Assembly: GCA_023415305.1 (NCBI GenBank)
Contig: JAEZKZ010000035.1
Coordinates: forward strand, 1 to 15,343
Direction of reading: 5' to 3'
DNA from: Bacillota bacterium
GTDB taxonomy: Bacteria; Bacillota; Clostridia; Acetivibrionales; DSM-1351
Length of the DNA stretch: 15,343 nt
The notes under the pieces were generated by a model that saw only the letters and a list, made by a program, of their open reading frames with translations, ran no database searches and was not told the DNA's origin. Below, in pieces: positions 7,219-13,313 of the stretch. How positions within the stretch are numbered: position 1 is the first letter of the stretch; every line of letters starts with the position of its first letter. A program made the position numbers and the translations under genes.

Positions 7219-7247
7219 AGTCTAGTACAATAAACTCATAAAGTCAA
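7219..7247 (-). promoter_or_regulatory. Promoter of the CRP/FNR-type gene
   Basis: On the minus strand TTGACT (7247-7242), a 17-nt spacer and TAGACT (7224-7219) give five and four consensus matches. A start near 7212 would place the palindrome 7190-7203 just downstream. The -10 of the divergent hcp promoter lies within this span, so the two promoters overlap. Confidence 0.45.
7226..7231 (+). promoter_or_regulatory. -10 element of hcp
   Basis: TACAAT has five of six -10 matches. At 16-18 nt upstream no recognisable -35 is present (CCGATT/CGATTT region), as expected for an activator-dependent promoter. The predicted leader is about 70 nt. Confidence 0.45.
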
Positions 7248-7292
7248 TCGCAAAAAGCCACAGTTGAAAAATTTTACTAAAATAATTAATAT

Positions 7293-7299
7293 AAGGAGG
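7293..7299 (+). promoter_or_regulatory. Shine-Dalgarno of hcp
   Basis: A full AAGGAGG lies 9 nt before the ATG at 7309. This decides the start over a TTG 15 codons upstream (7264), whose extra residues match nothing in the Hcp family. Confidence 0.85.
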
Positions 7300-7308
7300 C
7301 TGTTTTTT

Positions 7309-8871
7309 ATGTCAGAAATGTTTTGTTTTCAGTGTGAACAAACCGCAGGGGGAAAGGGTTGCACCGGAGGAGCAGGAGTATGTGGTAAGAAGGCTGATAC
7401 CTCGAATTTTCAGGATGAGCTTACAGGTGCTTTAGTAGGGCTTGCAAAAGCAGCGGAAAAAGGGCAGCCTACTCCGCAGACACATAAGGTTGTTATTGAA
7501 GGTCTTTTTACAACAATTACAAACGTAAGCTTCGATAATGCTTCAATTAAAAGGCAGATTGCAAATATCCAGAAAGAAAAGCTTCAATTGGGTTCAACAA
7601 TATCAGATAAATATGATATGAACAGACTTTGGAATGACAATGAAGATATTCGTTCCTTAAAGTCACTGATTCTTTTTGGAATACGCGGTATGGCGGCTTA
7701 TGCATATCATGCACTGGTGCTGGGTTACAGCAATGATGAAGTTAATAATTTCTTCTATAAGGCACTCAGATCAATCGGGGAGGACTTAAAGGCCGACGCA
7801 TTATTGCCAATAGTATTGGAAACAGGTAAGGTAAATCTCGCATGTATGGCCATGCTGGATCAGGCAAACACTGAAACCTATGGAACTCCGGTTCCCACCA
7901 AAGTACCGTTGACAATTGAAAAAGGGCCATTTATTGTAATTTCAGGTCATGATCTTTATGATTTATATTTACTGCTTGAACAGACAAAGGATAAGGGCAT
8001 AAATATTTATACTCACGGTGAAATGCTTCCTGCTCATGCATATCCAAAGCTCAAGTCATATCCTCATCTGAAAGGTAATTTCGGAACAGCATGGCAGAAT
8101 CAGCAGAAGGAATTTGACAACATTCCAGGTAGCGTGTTATTTACAACAAACTGCCTGATGCCGACAAAACCAAGCTATCATGACAGAGTATTTACAACAG
8201 AGGTTGTTGCCTACCCTGAAATGGTTCATATTGATGATAACAAGGATTTCTCACCTGTTATAAATAAAGCTCTCGAATTGGGTGGTTATGCAGAAGACCG
8301 AAGGATGACAGGTATTAATGGAGGAGAAACTGTAACTACCGGTTTTGCAAGAGGCACAGTGCTTTCGGTAGCAGATAAGGTTATAGATGCAGTAAAGGCT
8401 GGAGCAATAAAACATTTCTTCCTGGTTGGAGGATGTGATGGTGCAAAAGTAGGAAGAAACTACTATACCGAATTTGTACAGAAGACGCCAAAGGATACTG
8501 TCATTTTAACACTTGCCTGCGGTAAATTCCGTTTTAACGATCTTGATATCGGAGAAATTGGCGGTCTCCCAAGAATAATGGATATGGGACAGTGCAATGA
8601 CGCTTACAGCGCAATACAGGTAGCATCTGCTCTTGCAGCAGCTTTTGAATGCGATATAAATGAATTGCCCTTGTCACTAGTACTTTCGTGGTATGAACAG
8701 AAGGCAGTATGTATTCTCTTAACCTTGCTATCTCTTGGTATTAAGAATATTTACCTTGGACCTACTCTGCCGGCATTTATTTCTCCAAATGTTCTAAACA
8801 TTCTGGTGGAAAACTATAATATCAGTCCTGTATCAACTCCGGATGCAGATTTGAAAAAAATTCTTGGTTAA
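7309..8871 (+). CDS. hcp: Hydroxylamine reductase (hybrid-cluster protein)
   Basis: A 520-residue hybrid-cluster protein. The N-terminal Fe-S cluster cysteines are C6-x2-C9-x8-C18-x6-C25, the short class I/III-like pattern lacking the extra insertion of other forms. All seven expected hybrid-cluster ligands are visible: H214 (GHDL), E238 (HGEM), C282 (NCLMP), C376 (GGCDG), C404 (ACGKF), C429 (GQCND) and the pair E463/K465 in YEQKA. Known: Hcp reduces hydroxylamine to ammonia and NO to N2O, protecting anaerobes from nitrosative stress, and acts in the cytosol. Divergent to a CRP/FNR regulator with a shared operator. The start is the ATG at 7309 after AAGGAGG. Ends in a strong terminator, so it is monocistronic; no hcr-type reductase gene adjoins it. 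Confidence 0.97.
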   Translation: MSEMFCFQCEQTAGGKGCTGGAGVCGKKADTSNFQDELTGALVGLAKAAEKGQPTPQTHKVVIEGLFTTITNVSFDNASIKRQIANIQKEKLQLGSTISDKYDMNRLWNDNEDIRSLKSLILFGIRGMAAYAYHALVLGYSNDEVNNFFYKALRSIGEDLKADALLPIVLETGKVNLACMAMLDQANTETYGTPVPTKVPLTIEKGPFIVISGHDLYDLYLLLEQTKDKGINIYTHGEMLPAHAYPKLKSYPHLKGNFGTAWQNQQKEFDNIPGSVLFTTNCLMPTKPSYHDRVFTTEVVAYPEMVHIDDNKDFSPVINKALELGGYAEDRRMTGINGGETVTTGFARGTVLSVADKVIDAVKAGAIKHFFLVGGCDGAKVGRNYYTEFVQKTPKDTVILTLACGKFRFNDLDIGEIGGLPRIMDMGQCNDAYSAIQVASALAAAFECDINELPLSLVLSWYEQKAVCILLTLLSLGIKNIYLGPTLPAFISPNVLNILVENYNISPVSTPDADLKKILG

Positions 8872-8872
8872 G

Positions 8873-8898
8873 AAAAAAGCACCTTAGGGTGCTTTTTT
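8873..8898 (+). terminator. Terminator of hcp
   Basis: AAAAAAGCACC (8873-8883) and GGTGCTTTTTT (8888-8898) form an 11-bp stem around TTAG, ending in six T residues, starting 2 nt after the hcp stop. Its T tract merges with the -35 of the mscL promoter. Confidence 0.93.
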
Positions 8899-8899
8899 C

Positions 8900-8929
8900 T
8901 TGCAATTCTCTACGTTTTTTGCATATAAT
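8900..8929 (+). promoter_or_regulatory. Promoter of mscL
   Basis: TTGCAA (8900-8905), an 18-nt spacer and a perfect TATAAT (8924-8929), with an untranslated leader of about 60 nt to the ATG at 8997. The -35 begins in the tail of the hcp terminator, so insulation and initiation are packed together. Confidence 0.6.
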
Positions 8930-8996
8930 TATTGATAGTAATAAATAATTTATATTTGCTTATTAAATTAGTTAAAAAGGATTAAGGGACATTTTT

Positions 8997-9413
8997 ATGA
9001 AAAAATTTATAGCTGAGTTTAAAGAATTTATATCCAGGGGAAATGTTATCGACCTGGCTGTTGGTATTATCATTGGTTCTGCTTTTACGGCTATTGTCAA
9101 TTCACTGGTAAATCAGGTGGTTATGCCAGGCATAGGTTTTTTGATAGGCAGAATTAATTTTTCTGACTTCAAATGGACACTTGCAGAAGCAGCTGGAGAT
9201 AAGCCCGAAGTTGCAATATATTATGGAGCATTTATTCAGCAGGTTATTAATTTTATTATTATAGCGTTTGTTGTTTTCTGTATGGTCAAAATGATAAATA
9301 TTTTGAGAAGAAAAAAGAAGGAAGAGGAAAAGCCGGAAACCCCAGCAGCTTCGCCTGAACTTCAGATTCTTTCTGAGATAAGGGATTTGCTAAAAGAAGG
9401 CAAGGACCTTTAA
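8997..9413 (+). CDS. mscL: Large-conductance mechanosensitive channel MscL
   Basis: A 138-residue protein of usual MscL length. The N-terminal amphipathic helix and TM1 are typical: MKKFIAEFKEFISRGNVIDLA, then VGIIIGSAFTAIVNSLV (22-38) as pore-lining helix. TM2 lies at about 76-102 and ends at a basic RRKKK cluster (104-108). A C-terminal helix (about 121-137, ELQILSEIRDLL) matches the pentamer bundle of the family. It is an inner-membrane osmotic safety valve opened by membrane tension. The ATG follows AAGGG at 8-nt spacing. It has its own promoter and is convergent with the YARHG gene 23 nt away. I see no clear hairpin between them. Confidence 0.97.
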   Translation: MKKFIAEFKEFISRGNVIDLAVGIIIGSAFTAIVNSLVNQVVMPGIGFLIGRINFSDFKWTLAEAAGDKPEVAIYYGAFIQQVINFIIIAFVVFCMVKMINILRRKKKEEEKPETPAASPELQILSEIRDLLKEGKDL

Positions 9414-9436
9414 TAAATAGAAAACTTTACTCAATA

Positions 9437-10489
9437 TCAATCTGCCATGCAGAGTCCTTCAAAGTAATCCTGGGGAAACGAGTTAGATTTGGACAGATCA
9501 GCTGTATTGAACCATCCTTTTTGTCCATTTGCCGTTTCAACTGCACACCATTCTATATTATCGGTGTCAGTTAGGATTACTTTTTCTCCGATATGCAATG
9601 TCAGTGCGGGGGTTGAATCGGCAGGAGATTTCTGAAGTTCCAGCCGCTTCTTAACTGTTACTATAGTATTCATTTTTCTATATTTCTCTGGTATATGGAG
9701 CAGCTTATGTATGGGGGATAACTTGTATTCATCAGTGTAGAACCAGGTTTGGAGAATCAAGCCTCTTGTTCTTGTACTGAATATACCTGTACCGTTTATT
9801 TTTATGGAGTATTCTCCGCCCTGTACCTTACCCATGAAGACAACTCGGCTGCCATCATAATAATAGAAGGAAGTCATATTATCATTACTGGGTCCTGATT
9901 CGGTAATTGCAATCTCTTTATATTTATCTTTTTTATCAATATCGGTTATGTACATGATGCCATCAAGATTATCTCCTGAGCCTGAAACAGTCTTGTCATT
10001 AATTGACAATTCAAAATTGTCGTCTCCAATTTGACAGTCAAGCTTAATTATATCTTTAATTCCATCACCGTTAAGGTCGATGGAACATTGTGTTTCTGAT
10101 ATCTTCTGAAAGTTATAACTGAGTCTGGCTGAATAGGAATAGAGAAATTGTATGTTTTTTTTCTCTATATTACTCAATTGAGATTCTTTAAATTTTGGAT
10201 TTTTCTTATACCAGGGCTTCCCTGTAAAATATGCTGCATAATTCTCATTTTTGAAAATATAACCATGTCTTGCGTATATCTCGTTTCTAGCTGTATCAAT
10301 TTCATATCGGCTTAAATTATAGAGATCCGCTTCAATAACTATATTTTTGCTACTGTTAGGCAAAATATAGTTTTCAAGCTCATAAAAACTAATTTTACTT
10401 ACTGCAAAAACATTAATACTGAGTATAACTGTAAATATTAACATAAAAATTAGAATCCAGCAGAAAAATAGTCCCGGTTTTTTTTTCAA
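9437..10489 (-). CDS. Exported YARHG- and SH3-domain protein
   Basis: About 350 residues. A single hydrophobic segment near 7-29 is a signal peptide or membrane anchor. A YARHG domain follows (about 58-118; YARHG at 72-76, then WYKKNP and a helix ending in QFLYSYS). The middle part has an Asp-rich DLNGDGIKD (138-146) and beta-rich repeats, VCBS/FG-GAP-like at the calcium-like loop. A bacterial SH3 (SH3b) domain, about 277-335, ends the chain. Start choice: SD AAGGTGA (10501-10495) sits 5 nt before the TTG at 10489. A GTG at 10498 lies inside that SD and is unlikely. Inference: extracytoplasmic and cell-wall associated through the SH3b. No catalytic domain is visible. YARHG proteins are widespread in Clostridia and their role is unknown to me. 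Confidence 0.85.
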   Translation of the reverse strand: MKKKPGLFFCWILIFMLIFTVILSINVFAVSKISFYELENYILPNSSKNIVIEADLYNLSRYEIDTARNEIYARHGYIFKNENYAAYFTGKPWYKKNPKFKESQLSNIEKKNIQFLYSYSARLSYNFQKISETQCSIDLNGDGIKDIIKLDCQIGDDNFELSINDKTVSGSGDNLDGIMYITDIDKKDKYKEIAITESGPSNDNMTSFYYYDGSRVVFMGKVQGGEYSIKINGTGIFSTRTRGLILQTWFYTDEYKLSPIHKLLHIPEKYRKMNTIVTVKKRLELQKSPADSTPALTLHIGEKVILTDTDNIEWCAVETANGQKGWFNTADLSKSNSFPQDYFEGLCMAD

Positions 10490-10541
10490 AAAGCTCACCT
10501 TCTTTTAATATACTTTGATATTCTGGAAAATATCTAATAGT

Positions 10542-10559
10542 ATTATACCAATATTTGGT
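10542..10559 (-). promoter_or_regulatory. Extended -10 and palindrome upstream of the YARHG gene
   Basis: On the minus strand TGGTATAAT (10550-10542) is a perfect extended -10; no good -35 is seen. A palindrome ACCAA-TAT-TTGGT (10547-10559) overlaps it at the start of the spacer, where a repressor could block it. Confidence 0.45.
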
Positions 10560-10591
10560 GTATAACAGAAGGGACAGTGTTCCATTTCAAT

Positions 10592-10663
10592 ATGAATTTT
10601 TACGGTTCGGCTGATATGGATGATACATTTAAAACTGAAAAAATGCTTAAAATTAGAGCTTAA
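10592..10663 (+). CDS. Possible small ORF, 23 residues
   Basis: An ATG-initiated frame (MNFYGSADMDDT, ending KIRA) in the gap between two minus-strand genes. GAAGGGA lies about 17 nt ahead, too far for a good SD. The composition looks protein-like, but the length is compatible with chance in AT-rich DNA. It might be a remnant gene. I recognise no family. Confidence 0.12.
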   Translation: MNFYGSADMDDTFKTEKMLKIRA

Positions 10664-10705
10664 AAGAAAAAGTGCAAGTCGGAAATACGCCGCCGACTTG
10701 CACTT
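10662..10705 (-). terminator. Terminator of the CAP gene
   Basis: AGTGCAAGTCGG (10671-10682) and CCGACTTGCACT (10693-10704) form a 12-13 bp perfect stem with a 10-nt loop. On the minus strand it is followed by TTTTCTTTT. It lies about 90 nt after the CAP-gene stop. The plus-strand side has no U-tract, so it terminates minus-strand transcripts. Confidence 0.85.
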
Positions 10706-10793
10706 ACGCCAAATCTATTAATTATACCCTAGTTAACTATTTTGATAATTGAAACTAATCAAGCATCAAGCTGATGGTCTCAGGCTAAATCCA

Positions 10794-11828
10794 TTAACCT
10801 ATAAACTGCTGTGTCCAGTACAATCTACCGCTGGAGTTCTTTGCAATACCTACACCGATTTCAGTAAAGGATGCTTTAAGAATATTTGCTCTATGTCCCG
10901 GTGAATTCATCCAGCCGTTCATGACCTGTTCGGGAGTTGTCTGTCCCATTGCAATATTTTCTCCGGCAGTTCTGTAGCTTATTCCATACTTCTTCATCAT
11001 ATCAAAAGGTGAACCGTAGGTCGGTGAATTATGGTCAAAGTAATTATTTTTAGCCATATCCTGAGATTTAAGTGTTGCGACCTTGCTCAATTCTGTGTTC
11101 ATCTTTAATGCTTTAAGGCCTGCTTTTGCTCTTTCTGCATTAACCAGCTCAACTACTTTCTTTTGAAATGCACTGTAATCACCGGATGTTGTGCTAGTTG
11201 CCGGCGTTGAAGTAGTACCTGAAGCCGGTTTTTTTGTATCAGTAGAAGGCTTGGCTGTTGTTGGATTACTTGTGACAGGCTTTGAAGTGGATCCACTATT
11301 TGAGGTTGATTTATCAATAATTTTAATTGGTAGGTTACAGGAATAGGATTTATTAATAACATTCAATTTTTCTATTAAAGAATTGATGTTTGCCTTCTGA
11401 TTATTTGAGATTCCTGCTACATTGGTATTTGAGCAATTGTTTGAGAGAGAAGTACTCACTTTTGACGCCGTAGGTGCAGCTGCTTTTTGGCTGACCGTTT
11501 GAAGAACTTTCTCTTTTTGAGAACTATCACTTGAAACTTTCTTAGTACCTTGTGAGGTGTTCTGTGCAGTACTTTGCTTATCAACAACCTTATTCGTTTG
11601 CTTTATTGATTCCGGGGATGTAGCTGATGCAGCTGATGTAGCTGAAACGGAAGTTTGCTTATTGCCGTTCTCTGTACTTGCAGTATTTAAGGTACTGGTT
11701 TCTACCGGTTTATTTCCCTCAATAGCGTTGCTTTTTGATTCAATAGCGTTGCTGTTAAACGCAAAAATTGATACAATTATTGCAGCTGCTGCAATAGTTG
11801 ATATTACTGTTGTTTTTTTACTTTTCAT
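10794..11828 (-). CDS. Secreted CAP/SCP-domain protein, YkwD-like
   Basis: A 344-residue exported protein. The N-terminus (KSKK, then a hydrophobic segment to about residue 24) is a signal peptide or anchor. A long Ser/Thr/Lys/Gln-rich low-complexity region (about 30-215) includes a small cysteine-bearing part (C132, C164) that might form a disulfide. The CAP domain (about 218-344) has the conserved H266 (FDHNSP), E290 (GENIAMG), H312 (SPGHRANIL) and the WTQQF signature near the C-terminus. I start at the ATG at 11828, preceded by GGAGGT (11838-11833) at 4-nt spacing; an ATG four codons earlier (11840) has no SD. Known: bacterial CAP proteins act outside the cell, and most are of unclear biochemical role. 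It has its own leader and terminator and is likely monocistronic. Confidence 0.92.
   Translation of the reverse strand: MKSKKTTVISTIAAAAIIVSIFAFNSNAIESKSNAIEGNKPVETSTLNTASTENGNKQTSVSATSAASATSPESIKQTNKVVDKQSTAQNTSQGTKKVSSDSSQKEKVLQTVSQKAAAPTASKVSTSLSNNCSNTNVAGISNNQKANINSLIEKLNVINKSYSCNLPIKIIDKSTSNSGSTSKPVTSNPTTAKPSTDTKKPASGTTSTPATSTTSGDYSAFQKKVVELVNAERAKAGLKALKMNTELSKVATLKSQDMAKNNYFDHNSPTYGSPFDMMKKYGISYRTAGENIAMGQTTPEQVMNGWMNSPGHRANILKASFTEIGVGIAKNSSGRLYWTQQFIG
11719..11753. repeat. 14-bp direct repeat inside the CAP gene
   Basis: TCAATAGCGTTGCT occurs at 11719-11732 and 11740-11753, 21 bp apart. On the coding strand it makes the in-frame duplicated SNAIE motif (residues 26-30 and 33-37) just after the signal peptide. 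The seven-residue period keeps the frame, so it looks like a simple in-frame duplication. Confidence 0.75.
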
Positions 11829-11849
11829 TGTTACCTCCATTAGTTTAAA

Positions 11850-11921
11850 TTTTACGTGCTTTCTTCATGCCCATAATCAGCGTTTTTGACGTTGCTTCTG
11901 TTCAATGCTTCAATTCAGCGT
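11850..11921 (-). repeat. Imperfect 34/38-nt tandem duplication in the CAP leader
   Basis: Copy 1 (11850-11883) and copy 2 (11884-11921) begin with TTTT and end with CAGCGT on the plus strand. They share ACGT, GCTT, TTC and ATGC blocks in the same order with small indels. On the minus strand each begins ACGCTGA and ends near ACGT-AAAA. The pair lies in the CAP gene leader, between a candidate -10 (11951-11956) and the SD (11838-11833). It looks like a duplicated RNA or protein-binding element. Confidence 0.6.
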
Positions 11922-11950
11922 AATAATTTATTTGCTACCGGGGTATGGAC

Positions 11951-11956
11951 ATTATG
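11951..11956 (-). promoter_or_regulatory. Possible -10 of the CAP gene
   Basis: CATAAT on the minus strand (five of six matches), with only a poor -35 seventeen nt upstream. It would give a leader of about 115 nt that contains both copies of the tandem duplication. Confidence 0.3.
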
Positions 11957-11980
11957 TTAACACTATGTTTAAGGATAAAC

Positions 11981-12019
11981 AACCCCCCAATTTATACCAA
12001 GTGGCTTGGGAGTGGGGTT
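11981..12019. promoter_or_regulatory. Structured element between CAP and ZIP
   Basis: AACCCC (11981-11986) pairs with GGGGTT (12014-12019), enclosing CCAAG-TGG-CTTGG (11997-12009), a small perfect hairpin. Alternatively CCAA (11987-11990) can pair with TTGG near 12006. Just downstream AGGG, CCCT and AGGG blocks (about 12037-12063) allow competing stems. It could be an attenuator-like leader for either flanking gene. No poly-U follows on the plus strand. Confidence 0.35.
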
Positions 12020-12080
12020 ATATGGCTTTAATAAACAGGGGAGAACCCTTACTGTGATAGGGATTTGCATTTTAACTGGG

Positions 12081-12111
12081 TTGACATAAAATTACAAAAA
12101 TAGGTTAGACT
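12081..12111 (+). promoter_or_regulatory. Possible promoter of the ZIP gene
   Basis: TTGACA (12081-12086) with TAGACT (12106-12111) after a long 19-nt spacer. It leaves a leader of about 130 nt. Confidence 0.3.
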
Positions 12112-12155
12112 TATAGCTTTTTGGATTTAAGTCCAGATTTCTTTTTTAGAGAAAG

Positions 12156-12173
12156 AATATTAATGATAATATT
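12156..12173. promoter_or_regulatory. AT-rich palindrome upstream of the ZIP gene
   Basis: AATATTA-ATGA-TAATATT has perfect 7-bp arms. It contains TGATAAT (12164-12170), a Fur-family half-site in appearance. Given the metal transporter downstream, a Fur/Zur-type operator is plausible, but such palindromes are common in AT-rich DNA. Confidence 0.3.
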
Positions 12174-12247
12174 TTTAATTTAATACGTTTATGATCTGTA
12201 AAATAGGGAATAAATGAAATGAAAACGTACAAAGGATGGTAAATCTA

Positions 12248-13066
12248 GTGTTTGAATGGATTAGTGAACAAAACCACATACTTATGGCCCTGCTGGCTAC
12301 TCTTATGACCTGGGCGTTAACAGCTCTCGGTGCGTCAATGGTGTTCTTTTTTAAAGAAATCAACAAGCGGGTTTTAAATACAATGTTGGGATTTGCAGCA
12401 GGCGTTATGATTGCAGCCAGCTTCTGGTCACTTCTTGCACCTGCGATTGAAATGGCCGAGGATGCTCCAATACCTGCCTGGCTGGTTGCAGCAATCGGAT
12501 TTGTTGGCGGGGCAGCATTTTTATACCTTGCAGACAGGATTATTCCGCATATGCATCTAAACTCCAAGGATGGGGAAAGTGAAGGTATTTCTACTCATCT
12601 TAAAAGAAGTATTTTGCTTGTATTCTCCATAACTCTGCATAACTTTCCTGAAGGACTTGCTGTCGGAGTAGCCTTCGGAGCTATTGCGAACGGAACAGGT
12701 GACGGATCGATGATGTCAGCAGTGGCAATCGCTATAGGTATCGGTCTGCAGAATTTTCCCGAGGGAGCCGCTGTATCCATTCCGCTGAGACGTGAAGGAC
12801 TATCGCGCAGGAAAAGCTTTTTTTACGGGCAGGCTTCGGGAATTGTTGAGCCAATTGCCGGTGTGCTGGGAGCTGCTCTTGTAATGTTTATAAAACCGAT
12901 ACTTCCCTATGCACTAGCATTTGCTGCCGGCGCGATGATATATGTTGTGGTTGAGGAACTCATTCCGGAGGCGCAAAGCGGCTCCCATGAAAGTACACAT
13001 CTGGCCACGGCAGGTTGCATAATAGGGTTTACCATAATGATGATACTTGATGTGGCCCTCGGATAA
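12248..13066 (+). CDS. ZIP-family metal transporter
   Basis: A 272-residue GufA-type ZIP transporter with about eight membrane segments. The metal-binding helices show HNFPEG (131-136) and QNFPEG (168-173), the ZIP signature, with a further acidic pair E236-E237 in VVVEELIPEA. A short cytoplasmic-type loop with HMHLNSKDGESEG (101-113) carries histidines typical of the variable loop. I chose the GTG at 12248, since MFEWISEQNHILMALLATL fits the family N-terminus. GGATGG (12233-12238) lies 9 nt upstream as SD. An ATG at 12236 overlaps that purine run. ZIP proteins move divalent zinc, iron or manganese into the cytosol. The substrate is undetermined here. Confidence 0.92.
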   Translation: MFEWISEQNHILMALLATLMTWALTALGASMVFFFKEINKRVLNTMLGFAAGVMIAASFWSLLAPAIEMAEDAPIPAWLVAAIGFVGGAAFLYLADRIIPHMHLNSKDGESEGISTHLKRSILLVFSITLHNFPEGLAVGVAFGAIANGTGDGSMMSAVAIAIGIGLQNFPEGAAVSIPLRREGLSRRKSFFYGQASGIVEPIAGVLGAALVMFIKPILPYALAFAAGAMIYVVVEELIPEAQSGSHESTHLATAGCIIGFTIMMILDVALG

Positions 13067-13125
13067 AAAGAGATTTGATACAAATCAATATGGATTAATA
13101 TATGTGATAAAACAAATATTAGATG

Positions 13126-13250
13126 TACTCCCGTACGAACTTAGATAAATGTGTCGGACGCAAAACAGCTATAGAAATAATCAGTCGGAATATTTCTATA
13201 GCTGTTTTTAACCATACTTCCACATTTATCCAAGTTGTCCTCGCGTACTA
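13126..13250. repeat. Compound inverted repeat between ZIP and AraC genes
   Basis: An inner perfect 18-bp stem (13162-13179 with 13191-13208) sits inside an outer inverted repeat: AACTTAGATAAATGTG (13138-13153) with CACATTTATCCAAGTT (13221-13236), 16 bp with one mismatch. Weaker similarity, including GTAC, extends on both sides to about 13126 and 13250. The internal flanks between the two stems are unequal (about 8 and 12 nt). Dimensions and terminal repeats recall a miniature inverted-repeat (MITE-like) or REP-type palindrome, or a heavily folded terminator RNA. No target-site duplication was found by eye. Confidence 0.6.
13162..13208. terminator. Bidirectional terminator hairpin for ZIP and AraC genes
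   Basis: An 18-bp perfect stem with an 11-nt loop (13180-13190), ending in a short U-tract on both strands (TTTT TA on plus, TTTTG on minus). It lies about 95 nt after the ZIP stop and about 105 nt after the AraC-gene stop, so it can end both. Confidence 0.65.
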
Positions 13251-13313
13251 CTACTAATTTTATTTATACAAAATTAATACAGCCGTTTCACAACACTCTC
13301 GTTTTTTATTAAC

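Larger units (their letters stand above)
10490..10793. other. Intergenic region between YARHG and CAP genes
   Basis: This 304-nt stretch holds the YARHG promoter and its palindrome near 10542-10559, the doubtful 23-residue ORF and the CAP terminator (10662-10705). The remainder shows no coding potential or recognisable RNA. Confidence 0.6.
11829..12247. other. Divergent control region between CAP and ZIP genes
   Basis: This 419-nt stretch contains no gene. It holds the CAP SD, the duplicated leader element, a candidate CAP -10, a structured block at 11981-12019 with neighbouring alternative hairpins, a TTGACA with a possible -10 for the ZIP gene, and palindromes at 12122-12135 and 12156-12173. 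I tried but could not fit it to a known metal or nucleotide riboswitch. Confidence 0.6.

Noticed and set aside
7264..7308. TTG start giving Hcp 15 extra residues
   Set aside because: No SD precedes the TTG, whereas AAGGAGG precedes the ATG at 7309, and the Hcp N-terminus begins at that Met (MFCFQCEQ region).
9390..9480. Terminator between the convergent mscL and YARHG genes
   Set aside because: AAGGAC and GTCCTT blocks exist but are separated by about 45 nt, have no U-tract, and partly lie in coding sequence.
11557..11889. Plus-strand frame of 110 codons opposite the CAP gene
   Set aside because: It is a shadow of the low-complexity Ser/Thr coding region on the minus strand, has no SD, and extends through the CAP start and leader repeat.
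11941..12070. Known riboswitch (yybP-ykoY manganese, c-di-AMP, c-di-GMP) upstream of ZIP or CAP
   Set aside because: GGGGAGAAC and similar blocks recall these aptamers, but the conserved cores could not be laid out in order, so no family is claimed.
12175..12567. Minus-strand frame of 130 codons opposite the ZIP gene start
   Set aside because: Antisense to the clear ZIP gene; its residue pattern reflects the reverse complement of membrane-helix codons and no SD was seen.
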